From: Lunularia cruciata
Taxonomy: Eukaryota > Streptophyta > Marchantiopsida > Lunulariales > Lunulariaceae
DNA length: 64,000 nt
Direction: 5' to 3'
NCBI GenBank assembly: GCA_948567375.1
Contig: OX419758.1
Span: forward strand, 40,191,473-40,255,472
How positions within the stretch are numbered: the first letter of the stretch is position 1; the number at the start of each line of letters is the position of its first letter. Below are positions 11,724 to 22,783 of the stretch, one piece after another. Made by a program: the position numbers and the translations under genes. The notes below the pieces were generated by a model. That model was not told the DNA's origin, did not search any database, and saw nothing but the letters and a program-made list of their open reading frames with translations.

Positions 11724-12130
11724 CTAGCTCCTCAAGCCGATAAAAGGAAGACCACCAATGATACTTTCTGTCTTGATGGAAAATATGTTTCTCATCAAAA
11801 TAGTCTCATCAACGAGTACTAGTACTTTCTTGGTCGGGTGTCCGGTCTCCCTTCTGCACTCTTGGACGTTTTGTATTTCTCTTTTTTCTTTTCGGGTATA
11901 TATCGTGCGGTTCTTTGACTTCACTCTTGGCAGAAGATGGAATATAAGATATGGGGAAGACACAATACTAGTCTGGTCAATGGAATTAGCCAGAGGGGCT
12001 CTTGCCATTTACTAAACCCTTGAGCATCTCCATGTCCACCATAGCTGTCTCTACTTCCTAGTGGGCGGAATACGGAAATCATTGATGCTCTAGCAAGACA
12101 ATAATAGAGGTTCATGCTTTTGACACACAA
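11724..12130 (-). other. overlapping unrecognised frames
   Basis: Two minus-strand frames (11724-12008, 94 codons; 11921-12130, 69 codons) and a plus-strand frame (11758-12015) overlap here. CpG content is normal, unlike the flanks. Just upstream on the minus strand (about 12130-12230) is a further run that reads DGGIAGAVLEAVMKLG in another frame and looks protein-like. This could be a decayed or spliced host gene, but no family is recognised and no start was chosen. Confidence 0.2.
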
Positions 12131-12247
12131 TCAAAGGTTCCAAGTTTCATCACGGCTTCAAGAACAGCACCAGCAATACCGCCGTCTCTTTCAGCATCGA
12201 ATCATCACAAAGCTTCTTTGATTAAAGCAATGTATTAAAATATAATA

Positions 12248-15029
12248 CTAAAGAGTGCGAACATGACAGTAAACGGACTCCAAATCACTTTGTCTCGGCT
12301 GGCTACAAAATGTGTTACGCGAAATGGTATGAACTGGGCGGTTTGTCCTGGCCTTGGCCCAAGTGTGCGCACTAGCTTCAAACACGACTTTAGAACGTGA
12401 CCTCGGTAGTCGCGTTGATGCGTCTTTTGCTTTGCGTCCTTTACACATAAAACAACTGTGCCAGGTCTTTAAATTCTGATAGCCACGAATTGAGAGGATG
12501 TTTTTCTCTCTGGTCAATTTGGTCCTGATGCTATGTTTACCGTACTGGCAAGTCTATGGGTCTTGAAGGTAAATTAAACAATGAATCTATAACTTCAGTG
12601 TTACCAGTTTTATTTCTGCTCCAAGTTTAGTATTAATATATATTTACATAATTGAGTATATATTTTATTAGTTTTTGGAACAAATAAAAAGTAAGATAAG
12701 CATCATGTACCAATGCAAAAATGCACCAATAGAAAGAAGATAGAGACTTCAAAAGCTTGGATTTTGCTAGCCGCGTTGGGTATTACACAATGACTTTCTT
12801 CAGATTTGCCCTGTATCAAGTCCCATACCTCGATATATTACTATTGGAGTTTTACTGTAAAAGTGGAAACTGTTTCGGCTTTGATGGGTACCTACACTTG
12901 TGTGATGAATATCAACTCGACCCAAGCGTTACACTGTTAAGGGTGATAATCATCTCTTAAAGACAAGTAAAATTGTTGCCTCTAAAGAAGTGTAAATATC
13001 TGTCGTCCAAGTGTCCATGTGTCCAAGTGGAGGACACATGAGGGCAAAGGCAGCCCAACTTTTTGGGTAATATACTGATGCATTTTATGTTATAATAATT
13101 GATTATGGGGCACATCTGGATTGACACCCCTTATTTGCTAGGGTGACACCTTCACTTTGCAGGACTCTGATTGGTTATTGGGATTGCTTATATTTACTGG
13201 TTTATGGCTACTTTTTACATTTACAACTACTTAGTCAAGTCTTTAGTCTGCACCGTATCTTCTCTTAAACAATTGTGTGCACAAACTCGGCTGAGCCTGA
13301 TCTGACACGCAATAACCTATAGGTGGTGAGATCCATACATGATTATCGAATTGATCTATGAGAGCTCTAGCGGACCGTTCAACCCAGGAGACATCCACCC
13401 GTCCCAAATGGAAGATCAACCTCTGCTCATAATCCCCTCTCTTCTCTTCTTTCTTTTAATTCATCAGTTGTTCCAATGTGATGCTGCCCAAATTGAATAA
13501 TGATCAAGGAGATAATGACCCCCCAAGTTAAGACCACTCCATAGGGAGCAGGAAATAATAACAAAGAGTGCATACTTGACCTGCTACAATCAACGATGGG
13601 AATTTATTTTATCTATGGCATCAAAGCAGAATGAGGAATAACATGGACAACCACATATGGAAGTTTTTATTGAAATGGAAGCTAGATTTCATTCATATCA
13701 ACAACGGAACACAAGAAAGCATCTAGAGAAAAGAATGATGGAAGAAAAGTTGTACTATAAATCTCACTTCAAAAAACTAACTTATAATTCCCATTTGAGA
13801 TGTTGTATGTTATTTCAGATAAGGAATCCTAGACGGAGTGTATTGAAAGCCTCTATAGTCCTCATATGATATGTCCATAAGGGAAAAACAACAACATGCA
13901 ACATCCTAGACACATTGGGGGTTTCAATATATAGCATTTATGGGTACCCATAAGATTCCATAAAAGTTTTTATGGGTAATCGGCATAACTTGTATGGATA
14001 GTAAAACCTTGGATCAAAAAGTGCTTTATCAGTACCGTAGTGATACCCATAAAATTTACATGGGGATTTGAAATCATGACCCATAGAGTTATACATGGAG
14101 TGTACATTTCTTGCAATTATCCATAAATATTAATTTCACATCATTGTCTGATTGTGAATTGATCTCACTGCCTGATTTTGAATTTAATTCCCACTAATGA
14201 CATTCATTAAGAAGAGAGCTAAAGCTAATCCAACGTGCAAACCTAACATCACCACTTTCTCTAGTTCACAATGCAACTCTTTCCTTGTGCTCTCTTGCAA
14301 ACTCCCCTTGCTCTTTACTCCTCTTCTTGATAGACCGTATGTTCCCTTGCAAGCTCCTCCTTTCTAGTGTTCCTTGCGAGTTCTCCTTGCTCTTTGCTAC
14401 TCTCTCAATCCACCCTCGATCACCCCCCTTTGAGTGCAATGTGAATACAAATTTGTAGTGGAATCCAGCCTCCTCCTTACCCTTGCTCTTTGTTCCTCTT
14501 CTCGATATTGCAATGTGTGAGTGAAAGTGCAATTTAGATTGTAGAATCCAAGCTCCATTACTCCATACTTTCAACTTTGAAATACCTTGAGATTCATAAA
14601 TTGTATAAGTTTAATCGAAAAGAATTATAGTTGGATCCAAGCCATCAAGGATACCTCACACACGCACTTGCATTATTATGCTCCAATAGATTGCAAAATT
14701 AATCAAGTAGATATTACGTGCAGAAATGGAGAATGATCATCTCAAGGAGAGGCTTGAATGGAATGAATGGAGCTTGCATGATGAAGAAGATCATATTGGG
14801 GTACTCATGAAAAGGTGGAATTATACCTTTGAATCTTATTATATGCAAGATAAAGTGCAATGTACACAAAGCAATGAGTTTGTGATCAAATATTTTTGAG
14901 GATTGGATGCTTGGGCGTTTAGACAACTTACTAGACTGGATTTATTATCATTCTAAGCTTTAATAAATGTTGTACAAAACCATAGAGTATTTAGAAATGC
15001 ATCTAGAAGAACACAAACTCCTTTGTGGA
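12248..15029. other. unassigned region
   Basis: Only short unrecognised frames occur (12248-12517 minus, 12757-12960 plus, 13657-13869 plus, 14266-14574 minus). The last is a by-product of repeated CTCCTTGCTCTTT-type pyrimidine tracts between about 14270 and 14520. Around 13930-14130 the word TGGGTA/TACCCAT recurs in both orientations (near 13943, 13973, 14049). Confidence 0.35.
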
Positions 15030-16035
15030 TGTAGGTTGCCCTTGCTCTTGATAGGTTTGGACATCATGGCAATGAGGCAAGTGTGGCAGGAGGGTTAAAT
15101 TTATGGGGAATTAGTGTAAGTTCTATTGTGTTCTTCACAAAGCAAATAATGGCTGCTTATTTCTATATTGGGCAAGGAGGTAAAATGGCCAAATATGGAA
15201 GAGAGGTCAAGAATTTCTATTGTTTTTTCGCAAAAAGGATTCCTTTGGTGCATGGCTTTGGTGGATGGTACTTTATTCAGATTAACACATTGACCCAAAG
15301 TGGATGAGGAAATATATTTTTGTGGGAAGCACTTTTATACTATCAATGGTCAAGTAGTATGCGACGATACAAGACAAATTATTTATTTTGTAGAAGGTAA
15401 GAATTATTTTTTATTCAATGTGTTGATAACCATGAAATGATAATAGTTATGTATGTAAGGTGCAAATAAGTAACAATACAACTTGTAAATTTTTAGATTG
15501 GCATGCAGATATGACGTGTTCATGCTACGATATGGCATGTATTAAAAGATCACCTATATGGATTGATTTGAATACAAGGGGAGAGCGCAGCTTGTTTGAG
15601 AACCATCAATTTTTGTTAGGGGATTCAAGTTATATTCTTATGGAAAATTTAGCTCCTTCCTTCTAACAAGCTTGTACACCTGATACAACTAATTTTAATA
15701 AGTTTCTTTCATGCACTAGAGTATCAATTAAGCATTGTATTGGAATTCTGAAAGCTAGATAATTTGCTCAAAGAAATAAGTATACAACTAAATGATCCAA
15801 GAAAAAATGCAGATCTATTAAGATGGGTGATAGAGTGTATTATTCTTCATAACTTTTTGATTAATGGGGCCAATAATTGAGTAGAGGAAGACTTTGATGA
15901 TTTGGATTTAGATATAGGAACCAAAGAGCAAAGTGTGGACCAAGTAGCCTTTGAGTATCATGGAGAGAACCAAGAAGAAATGGAAAAATATGTAATGCAA
16001 AATTGTTTGGCCTATATGACATCCCGCACAATGTA
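15030..16035 (+). pseudogene. PIF/Harbinger transposase remnant (DDE_Tnp_4 type)
   Basis: Plus-strand transposase of the PIF/Harbinger superfamily. Readable blocks in order: RFGHHGNEASVAGG with LNLWGISVSS (15050-15130); YFCGKHFYTINGQVVCDDT near 15316-15375, the usual block before the first catalytic region; DMACIKRSPIWIDLNTRG with FLLGDSSYIL (15530-15645); and a C-terminal ECIILHNFLING block (about 15830-15870). A 100-bp segment at 15397-15496 looks like an intron. Stops lie at 15305, 15664 and later, so the gene is not intact. No terminal inverted repeats or TTA/TAA target duplications were identified. The second remnant at 61100-62400 has the same blocks in the same order. Confidence 0.8.
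15397..15496 (+). other. probable intron in the Harbinger transposase
   Basis: Begins GTAAGA after TAGAAG and ends TTTTTAG before ATTGGCATGC. It is exactly 100 bp and carries in-frame stops. Removing it keeps the transposase frame, with a phase-1 junction codon that reads D, followed by WHADMTCSCYDMA. This corresponds to the conserved GWPGSxHDSRV region of Harbinger proteins. Confidence 0.6.
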
Positions 16036-16099
16036 ATATTTATATGACTTCCCTATCCATGGAATACTTGTATGGACTTTGAGTATATTTTGATTCAAC

Positions 16100-16330
16100 C
16101 AAACTCTTCTATTTATGTTTATATACTTTGAGGGATTTGATTCACTTGGAATACTCTATTTATGTACTTTTTGTGTGTTTCTGCCTACTCTTTTGTTTAT
16201 GTATTGTGAGTGAGATTGAGTCACATATAAATCTCTATTTATGTACTTTGAGTGTGTTTTTGCTCACTCTCTTGTTTATGTATTTTGAGTGAGTTTGATT
16301 TACTTGGAATACTCAATCTATTGAATGAAA
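16100..16330. repeat. degenerate short tandem repeats downstream of the Harbinger remnant
   Basis: The phrases CTATTTATGTACTTT, TTGTTTATGTATT and GAGTGAGTTTGA recur three times at roughly 80-100 bp spacing. No coding frame covers them. Confidence 0.6.
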
Positions 16331-16516
16331 TATTGCACTTATGCTTGGTCAAATTGCATAATAATTGTATTAAATTAGCATGGTGAACCTTGTGTGGTTG
16401 TGCGGTATGCATGGGTTTGCGTAGTATGAGTGGTATATGTATGGTTGTGTGGCGTGCATGGGCATTTGCAAAGGTAAACAAGTGTGGTCATGCATTTTCA
16501 AAGGTGGTGCTCAAGT

Positions 16517-16624
16517 ATTTGGGAAGAGAAGGTGAGTATTTTGGGCTGTGTGGTTGCTCAAGTGTGCATGATTTGGGAAGAGAAGGTGAGTATTTTGGGC
16601 GGTATGGTTGCTCAAGTGTGCATG
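16517..16624. repeat. 54-bp tandem duplication
   Basis: 16517-16570 and 16571-16624 are almost the same 54-bp unit (ATTTGGGAAGAGAAGGTGAG ... CTCAAGTGTGCATG), differing at only a few bases. A looser third relative, AGGAGAAGGTGATTATTTTAG, follows at about 16650. The plus-strand frame 16390-16662 reads through it and shows a repeated LGREGEYFG motif, but nothing else suggests a gene. Confidence 0.85.
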
Positions 16625-17089
16625 TAAAGGTTATGCATGACTATTTTAGGAGGAGAAGGTGATTATTTTAGGTGGTGAATTTGTGAAGCTTGTGCATGAG
16701 TATTGCGGGAGGAGAATTTGAGTATTTTGGGCAGAGTTGTATGTATACATGGGCATTTGCAAGGTAAATCAATGTGGTTGCACGGGGTGTTTGGTGTGCG
16801 TATATATTTGCAAAGGTAAGCAAAGAGTGAGGAAAGTCAAGAATCTATGAATTCTAGGGAAACACAAATCAGATGTTTAGAAGGGAAAGCATATCAAATA
16901 TCTAGAAGAAAAGCGTAGATGAATGGTATGATTGGAAACAAATAGATGTTATGTCATTGGTGGTTGAAGGGTTGTAAAGAGTTAAGGAGCACTCATGTAG
17001 GCCAATAGAAAAGAGGAACAATTAGGTGAGATGAAGGACATAAAGCAATTTGCAATATCTGTAGGGAGAGAGTGCAAGAAATCAAGAGA

Positions 17090-17530
17090 GTAGAGTGTTT
17101 TGTATAGAAAGCATTGGGACAGAAAGGATTACCCATGGATGCAAATCAAAAAGAGAGGCGAGGAGAATTGAGAGTGTAGGTGTGGGAATTGGAGAGAGTG
17201 GAAGAGCTGGAGAGAGTACAAGTGTGAATAGGAAAGAGAAGAGAGTCAAGCGTGTAGGTGCAAGAATCAAGAAAGAAAGGAGAAGACAAAGTTTCAAGAC
17301 ACATTTGATATATATTCAATATTTGCAATGGGACACATTAAACTTGGGACACATTTGCAATGAGAGAGAGGCTTGTGCAAATCAAGAAAGAGAAGAGAAT
17401 CAAGAGAAGAAAGGATAGGAGGGAATTTTGGGATAGAGTATTATCCTATGGGACACATTCACAACGGGAGAGAGGCCTATGCAAATCAAGAAAGAGAGGA
17501 GAATCAAGGACAAGAGAGAATGTGGTGCCC
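17090..17530. repeat. GA-rich diverged direct repeats
   Basis: A purine-rich stretch in which a ~105-bp segment recurs (GGGACACATT, then GAGAGAGGC, then GCAAATCAAGAAAGAG near 17348 and again near 17452). Related words (GAGAATTTTGGGA, TGCATGTGCAAAT, GAGTGTAGGTGCAAGAGAG) occur at about 21310-21410, just before the LTR nest. Several overlapping frames on both strands come from this composition and are not called. Confidence 0.55.
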
Positions 17531-17904
17531 ACATTTTTTGTTTTTTCTCAAAATAAAGGAGAAGAAGTGTACAGAGAAGTTGAATTGCGCCTGTATGGCC
17601 GAAGAAGGCGAGGAAAAGAGTCTTCAGGATGAAACCCAAAGTAAAGTGACTTCGGGTCATAAGGCAAAGTACTCGGAAATGCCCTATCAGCATACAACCC
17701 AAAGTAAATTGTCTTTGTATCGAGGGGAGCTCAACCCGAGGTGAAGATAGTCTAACAACCTTTTGTTGGGGCAAGAAATTCAAGAAGGGGCCGTTTTAAA
17801 ACTGGCGGCCCATACGCGTGAAGGTTGATTGACAGTGATAGGTGCATGCTGGAGGTGTGATTTCTTGGTAGAAACTCAAAGCAACGAAAGATGAAGAAGC
17901 GCAA

Positions 17905-17914
17905 CTCTATAAAA
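17905..17914 (+). promoter_or_regulatory. TATA box candidate
   Basis: CTCTATAAAAATCG lies about 25-30 bp before the ATG at 17935 in a locally GC-rich stretch. A start site about 30 bp downstream would leave almost no 5' leader, so the true first codon may lie later. Confidence 0.4.
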
Positions 17915-17934
17915 ATCGAAACTGCAACGACAAA

Positions 17935-18936
17935 ATGTCGAGTAATTTTCCTTCGCCGTTGAGAAGTCGTCTTGTAGGTGATCGAGGAAAGGGAAATAGA
18001 GTTGGGATCGTGTTAGTGCGCAAGGGCGAGGTCACAAGAGTGAAATTGAGAGAAAGTGAGAAGGTAGAAGAGATGGGAGGAGGGAAGAAGAACTCCGAAT
18101 TTGCAGTGAGAAATCATGCGATTCGGAGGTTAGATGTGATAGCAAGGATCAAAGTCTTGAGCTGACTTTGGATCACCTTTCTGGCATGGAACTCGAACGT
18201 AAGTTTTTGAGGATTCATGACAGAAATCATCGAGAGTAAGTGTCTCGATGGACCCAAGGAAGAAGGGAAGAGAGGAAATCCGGCTTGCTGGACAGAGTCA
18301 GATTGGAGACTCATACTTGGGAAGGAGGCAGGCTCAGAGCAAGGAGCCACGTTCTTGGGAAAGGGAGAGATAGCTCAAGAGACTCAAGAGGTGAGAGATG
18401 CCTTCTTGTCAAAAAGAACGAAGAATGGGTATAAAGTTGAGAGTTACAAGGATCTAGTGAAGAGAGGGATCGTGAGTGCTCTCATGGCGATCTTGAAGCC
18501 GGAGAGAACGACTTATGTGATGAAACACCAAGCGGTGTTCTTCCATAAGTTGTTTGCAAGAGAACCAAACAATTGGGCGAGGTGTTTTCATGGGAGAACG
18601 AGGCAGATGGTGTGGAATTTGCGGGATAAGTCGCCTCCACACTACATTGTGCCATTTGCACCACACTTCTACTTCGGGCTCAATTTACTGAACTCGGCAG
18701 AGTGGACTCGGATGGTGTCGCACTTCCATCTTGATGTGCAAAAGGAGGTTGATGTCGAGGAGCAGCAATACATTCTCCAAATCCGGAGCATGGACGACTA
18801 CTACGCAAAGACAAGGAAGAACGTGGAGGTCGTAGTGAGTACCCCGACAAGAAGAGGAGTCAACAAGGAGAAGCCAAAGACAGCAAGAAACCTTGGAAGA
18901 TGCAAAGAAGTAACCCAAGGCGAGGAATGGTGGTAA
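17935..18936 (+). pseudogene. unrecognised protein, N-terminal globular part (broken)
   Basis: Plus-strand coding-like DNA in two frames, 17935-18165 (76 codons) and 18217-18936 (239 codons). The longer one contains FFHKLFAREPNNWARCFHGR followed by a proline- and aromatic-rich stretch (PPHYIVPFAPHFYFGLNLLN), which looks like a folded domain. It becomes basic near its end. The reading frame changes near 18840-18930, where the coiled-coil part (18900-20510) takes over. The locus has several breaks and is probably not functional. From memory, similar large dispersed families occur in liverworts, but I cannot name a family. It could be a host gene family or cargo of an unrecognised element. Confidence 0.5.
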
Positions 18937-20510
18937 TTGAGTCGGAAGATGAAGACTCAGAAGGCGAGGCCAAGCTCAAAACAGAAGACTCAAAACATGA
19001 GGAGGAACCTGAGCTGACACTGCAAAGCGGAGATACGAGCAGTGATAGTGAAGAAGGAGGAGAAATGACATTGGTGCCAATGGCTGACAAATACAAAGAA
19101 GAAGTGCAAGCCAAGTTGGAAGCCAAAGACAACACAGTGTTGGAAGACAAAGTAACGGTGCCCGAGGAAAAGAAGATTGCAGTACAACGAGGAGTTTGCT
19201 CGAGACGTAAGGTGAAGTGTGGAGCGGGGCCAAGTAAAGTGAAGGAAGAGGTAGAAGAAAGCTCGGGAAGCAAAGTGTCCATCCCAATACAAAGTCTCCA
19301 GAGAAGAAGGCGAGTATCGGGAGAACACGAAGAGAGAAGAGAGACCACCCCGCGGGATGAAGTAGTTGCCAGTGATGGAGTGGAGTACCTACGAGAGATA
19401 GTGTGCCCATTGTTGGTGAAGTTGGAGCACAAGAAGAAGGAGATGCAGTCGACTTGTCCAGAGGTAAAGACTGTATTGCAGGTCTTATCAAGATTAGAAG
19501 AAGAGAACTTGGAGTTGAAGAGAAGTATAACCCGAGGTGAGGAGGAAAGGGAAGTACTGCGAGTGGAGGCAGTAGAGAGAAGTTAGGTAATTGAAGACCT
19601 GAAGAGGGAAGTGAGCTATCAAGAGGATCTTGCGAGGAAGAGTGACATAGCAAGAGAGAGACAAGTAGCTGAATATGAAATCTTGAAGCAGCAGTTTGCT
19701 GATTCAAGAGTAGAAGTAATCCATGCTATGGCAAGGGTAGCAACAAAGGATCAAGAGCTTGATAGAGTGATGGAGAATATGGAGGAGAAGAAGCAACTCT
19801 GGCAATGAGAGTTGGCGGCACGGTATAGAGAAGAAGACCAATTACGAGAATTACTTCGTAATTAGGAGGAGAAGGTAGTTCAGAAGGAGAAGGAGAAAGA
19901 GACGGTGAAAGCCGAATTTGAGGAAGAATTGGTGATGTACCGAGAGGAATGGCTTGCAGATCTGGAACGAGAAAGGAAGACAAGGTTGGAGCCGATAAAG
20001 GAAATTGTCCTCCAGATGAATGCCATGTTGAGTACAGAAGCCAACGTTCGGATTGAAGAAACAAGACTGCACGAGTTGAAGTTGTTGGTGCAGGAGACGA
20101 GGCAAAGACAAGCAAAAGACACCGAGATGAACGCCTTGCTGATCAAATTAAGAACTCGTGTAGATAGAAAGATCTTAGAGGTAGAAGATAATATTGCTAT
20201 TAGACTAGACTTGGTGAAAATTGAGATAGAGAAACTTTGGAAGGATGTTAGAGCAAAACCCGAAGTAGATAATATAGGAGTCCAAATGTCTTCGGAGTTA
20301 CCAGTGGAGACATTAGAGAAGAGTGGGTCGGGAGATAAGGAGTTAGATAGATTACACACTAGTGCAATTTCAGATCAAGAAAGAGAATTGCTGGATCTGG
20401 TAGGAGAAGTAGGAGATCTGAAACCCAAGGACAGAGTAGTAGGAAGTAAGATTACTTTGGGTCCGGGTTTGAAAGCCAAAGAAGAAGTAGACATCAGATC
20501 GGATTACTAA
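18900..20510 (+). pseudogene. unrecognised protein, acidic linker and long coiled coil (broken)
   Basis: One plus-strand frame carries three open stretches: 18900-19586 (228 codons), 19611-19808 (65) and 19905-20510 (201). The first begins with a phosphorylatable acidic linker (VIESEDEDSEGEAKLK, SSDSEEGGE). All then show heptad-rich, charged sequence (RLEEENLELKRS; LLVQETRQRQAKD) typical of a long coiled coil. The order of globular domain, acidic linker and coiled coil suggests one original protein of roughly 850 residues. Long frames on the opposite strand (18860-19707, 19726-20359) are shadows of this codon bias. No enzyme motif is visible, so the function is unknown. Confidence 0.55.
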
Positions 20511-21410
20511 CAGATTTGAGATTTGAAGAGATAGATATGAAAGGTTGCATTGTCATATGAGATTTGTAGGTTTGTAGAGTTGTTAGGAAGAGGTACATTA
20601 GGAAGATAACTGTTGATTGTTTCACTACTTAAGAGTGGCATTCGTAGTCAGATGTTTTTCAATGCTCATTATTTCTGAGAATAGATAAAGCGAAGTGTTG
20701 TGAAGCAATGCTCGTCGCTTGCGGTTGATTCCGAGTATCAACTTTGTGTGCATGTTTATGAGTGTGTGGAGAAATTCAAAGTGCAAGTCAGATTGTTTGT
20801 TGGATGTTGGATTCCACAGCCTTGATCTTCATTTTGTGTGTTTGATCCTGAGTGAAGTGCAATCAAAGCAATGCCTTGATAGATCTGAGAGGAATTGTAG
20901 TGTTGGTAGTATTCTGCATTTGTGAGTGTAGTGCAAAGTTGATATGAAGCAATTTCAATCGAGGAAGTTGTGCCTTCAGTGGAGGGGTGGAACACAATTC
21001 TGAGGCAAAGTCGTTTTGTAGTGAAGTGCCATTTTTGGGAGAGCTTGAATCATCACAATCAAGATTGTTTGGAAAGATTTGATGGAGTTGTGATTAAGGA
21101 GTGTGAATTTGTGACAAGACTGCGAGTCAGTGCTTGTTACTCTCTTCTGGGTGTGGTTTCTACTTGAGAAATTAAAGACGCAACCAAGAAGAACTACATT
21201 GTTACTATTTGCTTTGTATTTGACCAATTCTGACTCGTATCTCTGCAGGAACGAACTTTACTTACCCGATTACCGCAAAAGTGATATTTGCCTGGTGGTC
21301 ACAGAGAACAAGAGAGAATTTTGGGACAAAGCTTTCATAAGAGAGAATGCATGTGCAAATTGTGAAAGTGAAGAGGAGAGTGAGAGAGTGTAGGTGCAAG
21401 AGAGTGGGAG
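20511..21410. other. unassigned spacer before the LTR nest
   Basis: No supported gene. It ends in the GA-rich words shared with 17090-17530, immediately before the LTR at 21411. Confidence 0.4.
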
Positions 21411-21481
21411 TGTAACAATACGGAGTTTAGCGACAAAGTTAGTCAAGATTAACAAAGTAGTGAATAGGCCAAATTAGCCTA

Positions 21482-21691
21482 GAATATTCTAGAAGTATCT
21501 AGGAAGCTTCTCACTAGCTTAGCTTGCATCCCAAATAGGTAGTTTCTAGAAGGAAGCTTCTAGAAGCTTCTAACCAGCTTAGCTTGCATGCTAAGTAGAA
21601 GGCTTCAAGAAGGAAACTTCTTGAGAAACTTCCAAGTTAACTTGGCTTGCACTCCAAGAAAATTGCTCAAGGAAGCTTCTTGAGAAGCTTC
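21482..21691 (+). promoter_or_regulatory. heat-shock element array in family A LTR
   Basis: Heat-shock factors bind alternating nGAAn blocks. This LTR holds GAATATTCTAGAA (21482-21494, three units), GAAGCTTCTAGAAGCTTC (21553-21570, four perfectly spaced units) and two GAAGCTTC pairs separated by 4 nt at 21672-21691, the last only about 20 bp before TTTATAAATA. The exact 18-bp four-unit site also occurs at 22935-22952, 33891-33908, 38691-38708 and 47620-47637, so five of six family A LTRs in this window keep it. The matching is seen directly; heat induction is inferred. Confidence 0.7.
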
Positions 21692-21710
21692 TCAAGGGCT
21701 TTGTATGCTC

Positions 21711-21720
21711 TTTATAAATA
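21711..21720 (+). promoter_or_regulatory. LTR TATA box
   Basis: TTTATAAATA, conserved in position in the other family A LTRs (as CTATAAATAC or TTATAAATAC). It lies about 105 bp before the LTR end and so sets a short R-U5. Confidence 0.75.
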
Positions 21721-21824
21721 CAAGAGCCAAAGCTCATGCTAGGCATTTGCAATTTTCCCTCATTCAAGTGTCTCAATATGAGCTTCCATTCTCATATTTA
21801 TCTCATTGGTCTTGGTCTTTTACA

Positions 21825-21838
21825 TTGTTATTAGAGCA
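21825..21838 (+). other. primer binding site, outer element
   Basis: TTGTTATTAGAGC follows the LTR end. It resembles TGGTATCAGAGC, the plant initiator tRNA-Met primer site. The inner element has a closer match at the same place. Confidence 0.6.
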
Positions 21839-22189
21839 GGAATGGGATAGATGCAATTTATGGACCAACAAATCCACTTTTGCCAACCATTGGATTTTTG
21901 TGTCCAAGTACTACCCAAGCATTGTTTCACACAATTCATCACTTCACGCTATGGATAGGATTTTTTTCATATGATCACCTTGTTTGAGGAACCTTTGGTG
22001 CTTCCAGTTGTAACTTATGGAGAATGGTGGACGTGTTGCATCTATGTGTTAATGAATAAGATAAATTGGGGATTGTGTGATAGAGTAGAAGCCATGGTGG
22101 CGATACCCACAGTTATCCTTGCTATGCAAAAAACAAATCAAGCACCTTACTTGATTGTTGGATGAACGAGACCATCATAAACAAGAGTA

Positions 22190-22783
22190 AATAGAAAGAG
22201 CACCAATACAAGAAAGAGAAGAGCAAATCCAATTTCCAAAACCTAAATTATTTGAAGGCAAGAATCTTTCGGTTGCAGTGGAAAATTTTGTGTTTGATTG
22301 TGAATGTTACTTTGAACCAACAAACCTTCAAGATGAACAAAGACAAATTCTTTTGGCCTCAAGCCAATTGGATGGAGTGGCTAACTTAGGGTGGCAATTC
22401 AGAGTGGAACAAGCTGAGCGGCAATTTTTCAAGCCAATCTCGACATGGGCAAAATTCAAGAGTGCACTAATTGAGTGGTTCCAAGCTATAAATACCACAC
22501 AAGCCGCACAAGATAAGTTGGCAGAATTGAAGCAAATTGGCTTAGTAAGAAGCTATATCACTCAATTCCAAAACACCATTATGCAAATTCTAGATATACT
22601 AGATGGAGAAGCTCTAGATCACTTTGTGAGAGGGTTGAAGGCCTGCACCAGCCTAGAAGTGACTATGCATGAGCCCAAAGACTTGGAGGAAGCCATGTAG
22701 TTGGTTGAATGTTTTGATTCCTTGGTTACAACAACTTGGTCTCAACCTCAGCCTTCCCCAAACCCACCCACACATTATACACA
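22190..22783 (+). pseudogene. gag remnant, outer element
   Basis: A Retrotrans_gag-type segment. The frame 22278-22700 shows a W-x-F-rich capsid core (FKPISTWAKFKSALIEWFQ, then SYITQFQNTIMQI), as in plant Ty3/gypsy gag. It is cut at 22783 by the inner element, and its continuation (a knuckle region) lies at 29902 onward. Broken. Confidence 0.8.

Larger units (their letters stand above)
21411..21824 (+). repeat. 5' LTR of the outer family A element
   Basis: 414 bp, TGTAACAATA...TTTTACA, with TG/CA ends. It carries heat-shock-element consensus at 21482-21494, 21553-21570 and 21672-21691, and a TATA box at about 21711-21719. The tRNA primer site follows at 21825. Confidence 0.95.

Noticed and set aside
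17400-17783. 127-codon minus frame and overlapping plus frames in GA-rich DNA
   Set aside because: Composition artefacts of purine-rich repeats on both strands, with no motif.
18976-19707. 243-codon minus frame
   Set aside because: A shadow of the charged coiled-coil frame on the plus strand, leucine/serine-rich as expected from its reverse complement.
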